A stretch of DNA of 64,000 nucleotides from positions 1,656,396 to 1,720,395 of the forward strand of contig NZ_LR027842.1 in the NCBI RefSeq assembly GCF_900607225.1, in the 5' to 3' direction. The notes beneath the pieces were generated by a model. The model saw only the letters and a program-made list of their open reading frames with translations. It was not told the origin of the DNA and made no database searches. Shown piece after piece: positions 57,063 through 64,000 of this stretch (positions within the stretch are counted from its first letter, which is position 1; every line of letters begins with the position of its first letter). The position numbers and the translations under genes were made by a program. The DNA is from [Pseudopropionibacterium] massiliense. GTDB lineage: Bacteria > Actinomycetota > Actinomycetes > Propionibacteriales > Propionibacteriaceae.

Positions 57063-58030
57063 ACATCTTCTCGTATCCCTTCATGCAGCGCGCGCTGCTC
57101 GCGGCTCTGCTCAGCGGCCTGGTGGCCCCGGCGATCGGCATGTACATCGTTCAGCGACGCCTGTCGCTGCTGGGTGACGGGTTGGGACACGTCGCCATCA
57201 TGGGGGTGGGGCTGGCCCTGTTGACAGGAACTGCTCCCCTACCCATGGCCGTGGTCACGTGCGTGGCCGGTTCCATCGCCGTCGAACTGTTACGGCAATC
57301 CGGCAGAACCTCGGGAGACCTGGGTCTGGCCGTGCTGTTCTACGGTGGCATCGCCTCGGGTGTGATGATGGCCGGGATCGCCGGGCAGGGGCCAGCAGGC
57401 CTGTCCGCCTACCTGTTCGGCGCCCTCACCTCGGTGAGCGAATCCGACCTCTGGGTCATCGCGACGCTGGCGATCGTGGTGTTGATCTTCTCGCTGGGGT
57501 TGCTGCCTCGGCTGTTCGCGGTCTGCGCCGATGAGGACTTCGCCCGGGTGCTCGGCATCCGGGTGAAACTGTTGAACCTGCTCGTGGTCGTGATCGCATC
57601 CGTAACCGTGACCCTCTCGATGCGCACGGTCGGACTGCTCCTGATCAGCGCACTCATGGTGATCCCGGTCGCCGCATCCCAGCAGCTCTTCACCAGTTTC
57701 CGCGCCACCCTGCTGGGCGCGATGGGAGTCGGTGTCGTCGCGGCGCTCGGGGGCACATTCGGGTCCTACCACTGGAACACCGTCACGGGGGCCACCATCG
57801 TCGTGGTGGCCATTGCCCTGCTGGGAATCGCCACTCTGACGGGAATCCTCCTGCCCCCGGGACGCCGCCTGGCCGATCACGGACGGGAAAACCGCATTCC
57901 CGCCGAGAAACCTGCCGGAGCAACCCCCTCTTCGGGTAGTGTGGCCTTCATCCAGCATGGCGATCGTCTCGACCGTGTGGTGGGAAATCATCGTCATGCC
58001 CTGCATGGAGACCACTATGACGAGCACTAG
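57059..58030 (+). CDS. znuB: Zinc ABC transporter permease
   Basis: A 323-residue ABC-3 family permease with about eight helices (LSGLVAPAIGMYIVQRRLSLLGDGLGHVAIMGVGLAL start region, cut; MRTVGLLLISALMVIPVAA later). A hydrophilic tail of about 50 residues with His (IQHGDRLD, NHRHALHGDHYDEH) extends past the last helix and could bind metal. ATGA overlap with znuC; the end overlaps zur by 14 nt. Confidence 0.92.
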   Translation: MNIFSYPFMQRALLAALLSGLVAPAIGMYIVQRRLSLLGDGLGHVAIMGVGLALLTGTAPLPMAVVTCVAGSIAVELLRQSGRTSGDLGLAVLFYGGIASGVMMAGIAGQGPAGLSAYLFGALTSVSESDLWVIATLAIVVLIFSLGLLPRLFAVCADEDFARVLGIRVKLLNLLVVVIASVTVTLSMRTVGLLLISALMVIPVAASQQLFTSFRATLLGAMGVGVVAALGGTFGSYHWNTVTGATIVVVAIALLGIATLTGILLPPGRRLADHGRENRIPAEKPAGATPSSGSVAFIQHGDRLDRVVGNHRHALHGDHYDEH

Positions 58031-58409
58031 CACCCGCAACACATGGCAACGCGCCGCCGTGCGGGCTCTCCTGGCGAACACGGAAGAGTTTCGCACCGCG
58101 GCCCAGATCCATTCCGAACTTCGCCACGTCGGTGACAAGGTAGGACTCGCGACCGTGTACAGGGCACTGCAGACGATGAGCGAATCAGGGGACCTGGACG
58201 TGCTTCGCACCCCGGACGGGGAGTCCGCCTACCGCATGTGCTCCAACACCCATCATCACCACTTGGTGTGCCGTTCCTGCGGCTTGGCGGTGGAGATCTC
58301 GGCCGATGCCGTCGAGTCATGGGCGAACCAAGTGGCGAACGAGCACGGCTTCACCGAGGCGGGGCACAACCTGGAGATCTTCGGGCTGTGCCGAAACTGC
58401 TCCTCCTGA
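58017..58409 (+). CDS. zur: Fur family zinc uptake regulator
   Basis: A 130-residue metalloregulator. The winged helix contains TAAQIHSELRHVGDKVGLATVYRAL, cut at its ends to AAQIHSEL and GLATVYRAL. The metal site and structural zinc ligands are in NTHHHHLVCRSCG, GHNLEIFGLCRNC. ATG 58017 has GGAG 7 nt upstream and overlaps znuB by 14 nt. It is expected to repress znuACB when zinc is replete, probably via the box at 55371-55385. Confidence 0.93.
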   Translation: MTSTSTRNTWQRAAVRALLANTEEFRTAAQIHSELRHVGDKVGLATVYRALQTMSESGDLDVLRTPDGESAYRMCSNTHHHHLVCRSCGLAVEISADAVESWANQVANEHGFTEAGHNLEIFGLCRNCSS

Positions 58410-58578
58410 AACACCATTCGGTACCACCCGAAATCGGCTCCGCGGCGTTTCACAGTGATCTGATTTCCCCGTGACGGTCGTTGCTCGTGGCGCCCCCACG
58501 AAAGGAGCGAATGTCCTCGAGACGGTGGGGATCAACAATCGCTCGGGGACTGCCGCGAAATCTCGGGACGAGAGAACC

Positions 58579-58602
58579 GCGTCAGGTTCTCCGCCCTGAC
58601 GC
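58579..58602 (-). terminator. Hairpin after recO
   Basis: GCGTCAGG (58579-58586) pairs with CCTGACGC (58595-58602) around an 8-nt loop, starting at the base after the recO stop. The rest of the 58410-58578 gap shows no gene. Confidence 0.6.
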
Positions 58603-59331
58603 TCACACGGCCCTCAGGAAGGGAAGCGATCTCAGGGAACGATCGAGATGCCAGGTGGCATAGGCCGAAACCACCCCGTGCGCCCTGCTGCGAAGTGATT
58701 CCTCGGTCGTCCGGACCTCCTCCCACCGTCCGGCGATCAGGGCCCCGAGCAGAGTGAGCAACTCTGGGCTCGCGGACGCCGAGGCCGGGGGGCGGCAGGC
58801 GGGACACACCGCTCCACCCAATTGTGGGGAGAACCAGCCCAGCTGCTCGGTGGCCCCGCAACTTACACAGGCGTCCGTCATCGCGGCCCAGCCTGCGGAT
58901 GCGAGGCCCCGAAGCAGGTAGGAGTCCACCACTGCGGTCATGGGAAGTTCACCCCGTCCCAGCGCCAACAGCCCCCCGAGGAGCAGCCGGTACTGGGGCA
59001 GCGATGGCACCCCGTCCTCGGAGACCAACCGGTCGGCGGCCTCCACCAGGACCTGGGCCGCACAGAAGCGTTCGTAGTCGGCTCCGAGCATGGGGGGATG
59101 CAACGACTCGACCTGGATGATCGTCTCCAGTGACCCGCGCCCCTCGCCCAGCTGGACGTCGACATGGCCGAATGGCTCCAGCCGGGCACCGAACTTCGAG
59201 CTGGTCCGACGGATTCCCCTCGCCACGGCCCTCACCTTGCCGTGGCCGCGGGTGAACAGGCTGATGATCCGGTCGGCCTCTCCCAACCTCCAGGTACGCA
59301 GGACCACGGCCTCGTCTCGGTAAGTGCGCAC
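58603..59331 (-). CDS. recO: DNA repair protein RecO
   Basis: Loads RecA at gaps together with RecR. The 242-residue protein begins with the OB fold (RDEAVVLRTWRLGEADRIISLFTRGHGK, shortened) and has a four-cysteine zinc site (CVSCG and CPAC). TAGCAT on the minus strand (59338-59343) ends 6 nt before GTG 59331, so the message is likely leaderless. Divergent from uppS with only 39 bp between starts. Confidence 0.94.
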   Translation of the reverse strand: MRTYRDEAVVLRTWRLGEADRIISLFTRGHGKVRAVARGIRRTSSKFGARLEPFGHVDVQLGEGRGSLETIIQVESLHPPMLGADYERFCAAQVLVEAADRLVSEDGVPSLPQYRLLLGGLLALGRGELPMTAVVDSYLLRGLASAGWAAMTDACVSCGATEQLGWFSPQLGGAVCPACRPPASASASPELLTLLGALIAGRWEEVRTTEESLRSRAHGVVSAYATWHLDRSLRSLPFLRAV

Positions 59332-59337
59332 CGGGCC

Positions 59338-59364
59338 ATGCTATCGGTGCTACCCGGATAGGCT
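59338..59364. promoter_or_regulatory. Overlapping divergent leaderless promoters of recO and uppS
   Basis: Minus-strand TAGCAT (59338-59343) and plus-strand TAGGCT (59359-59364) are each 6 nt from the respective start codon. The expected -35 zone of each promoter covers the other's -10 zone. Confidence 0.55.
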
Positions 59365-59370
59365 TCGGAA

Positions 59371-60129
59371 ATGCCTTATCGCGATCCCACCCCCCACCCC
59401 TCCGGTGCCCGTCCGCCTGCGATTCCAGCTGCGAAGCTGCCTCAGCACGTGGCCATCGTGATGGACGGCAACGGCCGCTGGGCGAAACAACGGGGTCTGA
59501 AACGCACCGAGGGCCATGCGCGAGGTGAGGCCGCCCTGTTGGACGTCATCCATGGAGCGCTGGAGATCGGGATACCCTACCTATCGGCCTACGCCTTCTC
59601 CACCGAGAACTGGAAACGTTCCCCGGAGGAGGTGCGCTGGCTCATGGGCTTCAACCGGGAGGTCATCCACCGCCGCCGGGATGAGCTGGACGCGATGGGG
59701 GTGAGGATCCGCTGGGCCGGGCGCAGGCCACGACTCTGGGGCTCCGTGATCAAGGAGCTGGAGCAGGCCGAGGCGCAGAGCCGCCGAAACACCAAGCTGA
59801 CCCTCCAGTTCTGCGTCAACTACGGGGGCAGGGCCGAGATCGTGGACGCCGCCCGCGAGGTGGCCCGCCTCGCCAAGGCCGGAAAACTGGATCCCGACCG
59901 CCTGAGCGAGGATCGTTTCCGCCGTTTCCTGGATGAGCCCGAGATCCCGGACGTCGATCTGTTCCTGCGTTCCTCGGGTGAGCAGCGCACCTCGAACTTT
60001 CTGCTGTGGCAGTCGGCCTACGCGGAGTTCATCTTCCTTGACCGACTGTGGCCCGACTTCGACCGCCGCGACCTCTGGGGCGCGGTCGAGCAGTACGTCA
60101 CTCGTGAACGCCGCTTCGGAACTGCCTGA
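59371..60129 (+). CDS. uppS: Isoprenyl transferase (undecaprenyl diphosphate synthase)
   Basis: A 252-residue cis-prenyltransferase that extends farnesyl diphosphate to the long polyprenyl carrier for cell-wall synthesis. It has the catalytic Asp and P-loop in [27 protein letters not shown], and the C-terminal [23 protein letters not shown] signature. Likely leaderless. Confidence 0.95.
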   Translation: MPYRDPTPHPSGARPPAIPAAKLPQHVAIVMDGNGRWAKQRGLKRTEGHARGEAALLDVIHGALEIGIPYLSAYAFSTENWKRSPEEVRWLMGFNREVIHRRRDELDAMGVRIRWAGRRPRLWGSVIKELEQAEAQSRRNTKLTLQFCVNYGGRAEIVDAAREVARLAKAGKLDPDRLSEDRFRRFLDEPEIPDVDLFLRSSGEQRTSNFLLWQSAYAEFIFLDRLWPDFDRRDLWGAVEQYVTRERRFGTA

Positions 60130-60199
60130 GAAAACAGAAGCCTGCCCCTCATTGCCTGTTCATCGTGGCCAACCACGAAAACCGTTCAGACCGACGATT

Positions 60200-63800
<3,601 letters not shown>

Positions 63801-63808
<8 letters not shown>

Positions 63809-64000
63809 TGGTTTCCTCCTTGTCCTCCTGGGGTTTCTCGGGGGCGAGACGCACCAGTACGGTCCCTATCTGGTGGCGGCGCCCCACTGCACGGTCGGCC
63901 ACCATCTCGATGCCTTCGTAGGTGACGCTGGAACCCGGGATGGGAACCACGTTGAGAAGTTTCGCCATCAACCCGCCGACGGTGTCGACGTCCTCGTCCT
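63801..64000 (-). CDS. Hemolysin/CorC family CBS-domain protein, C-terminal part
   Basis: Only the last ~66 residues are in the window; the gene continues past the right edge. The visible part is the CorC/HlyC transporter-associated domain (DTVGGLMAKLLNVVPIPGS, YEGIEMVADR, RHQIGTVLVRLAPE) with a charged tail. Full-length relatives have an N-terminal DUF21 membrane domain and CBS pair and are linked to divalent cation transport. Such a gene before era is a usual actinobacterial arrangement. Confidence 0.85.

Overview
The window is high-GC DNA with tightly packed genes, frequent GTG/TTG starts and several apparently leaderless genes. It carries actinobacterial signatures: a PucR-type FasR regulator in front of fabD-fabH-acpP-fabF, a DUF3145 gene after fabF, dgt beside dnaG, and a CBS/CorC gene followed by era. 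I infer an Actinomycetota chromosome, plausibly of the Propionibacteriaceae. I see no IS element, prophage or CRISPR array. No gene-free stretch exceeds about 200 bases.

Layout. 1-521: end of a sugar-binding protein. 581-6083: type II fatty-acid synthesis block with its regulator, plus DUF3145. 6213-12117: an S9 peptidase converging on a MoxR/DUF58/VWA/VWA operon. 12231-16809: plus-strand genes for a kinase-like membrane protein, a DUF4956-VTC-beta-helix lipoprotein set and a HAD phosphatase. 16888-23611: minus-strand run with a phosphodiester glycosidase, a GT2-GtrA transferase, a DUF885 peptidase and a fused alpha-beta glycyl-tRNA synthetase. 23710-28693: a CAU tRNA and a 1618-residue surface protein whose sorting signal stops right after LPxTG. 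29630-34273: trehalose-type ABC importer (LpqY-SugABC) and tRNA-Asn. 35679-45374: a compact sigma factor, dnaG, a two-component system with a drug-type ABC exporter, dgt, gltA and dus. 45431-48421: oligopeptidase and mutY. 48427-54959: alpha-galactoside operon with a ROK regulator. 55019-58409: znuACB and zur. 58603-64000: recO, uppS, a phosphoesterase, leuA with a leader peptide, era and a CBS-domain protein.

Several regulatory signals stand out. A 16-codon leader peptide with three consecutive Leu codons precedes leuA, and those codons are complementary to the leuA ribosome-binding site. A perfect 17-bp palindrome lies in front of fabD. A stem-loop sits between acpP and fabF. A Zur-like box overlaps the znuA start. 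TANNNT hexamers lie 5-8 nt before many start codons, suggesting leaderless transcripts. The alpha-galactoside operon has no ATPase gene, so it may share the UgpC/MsiK-type ATPase of the trehalose cluster.
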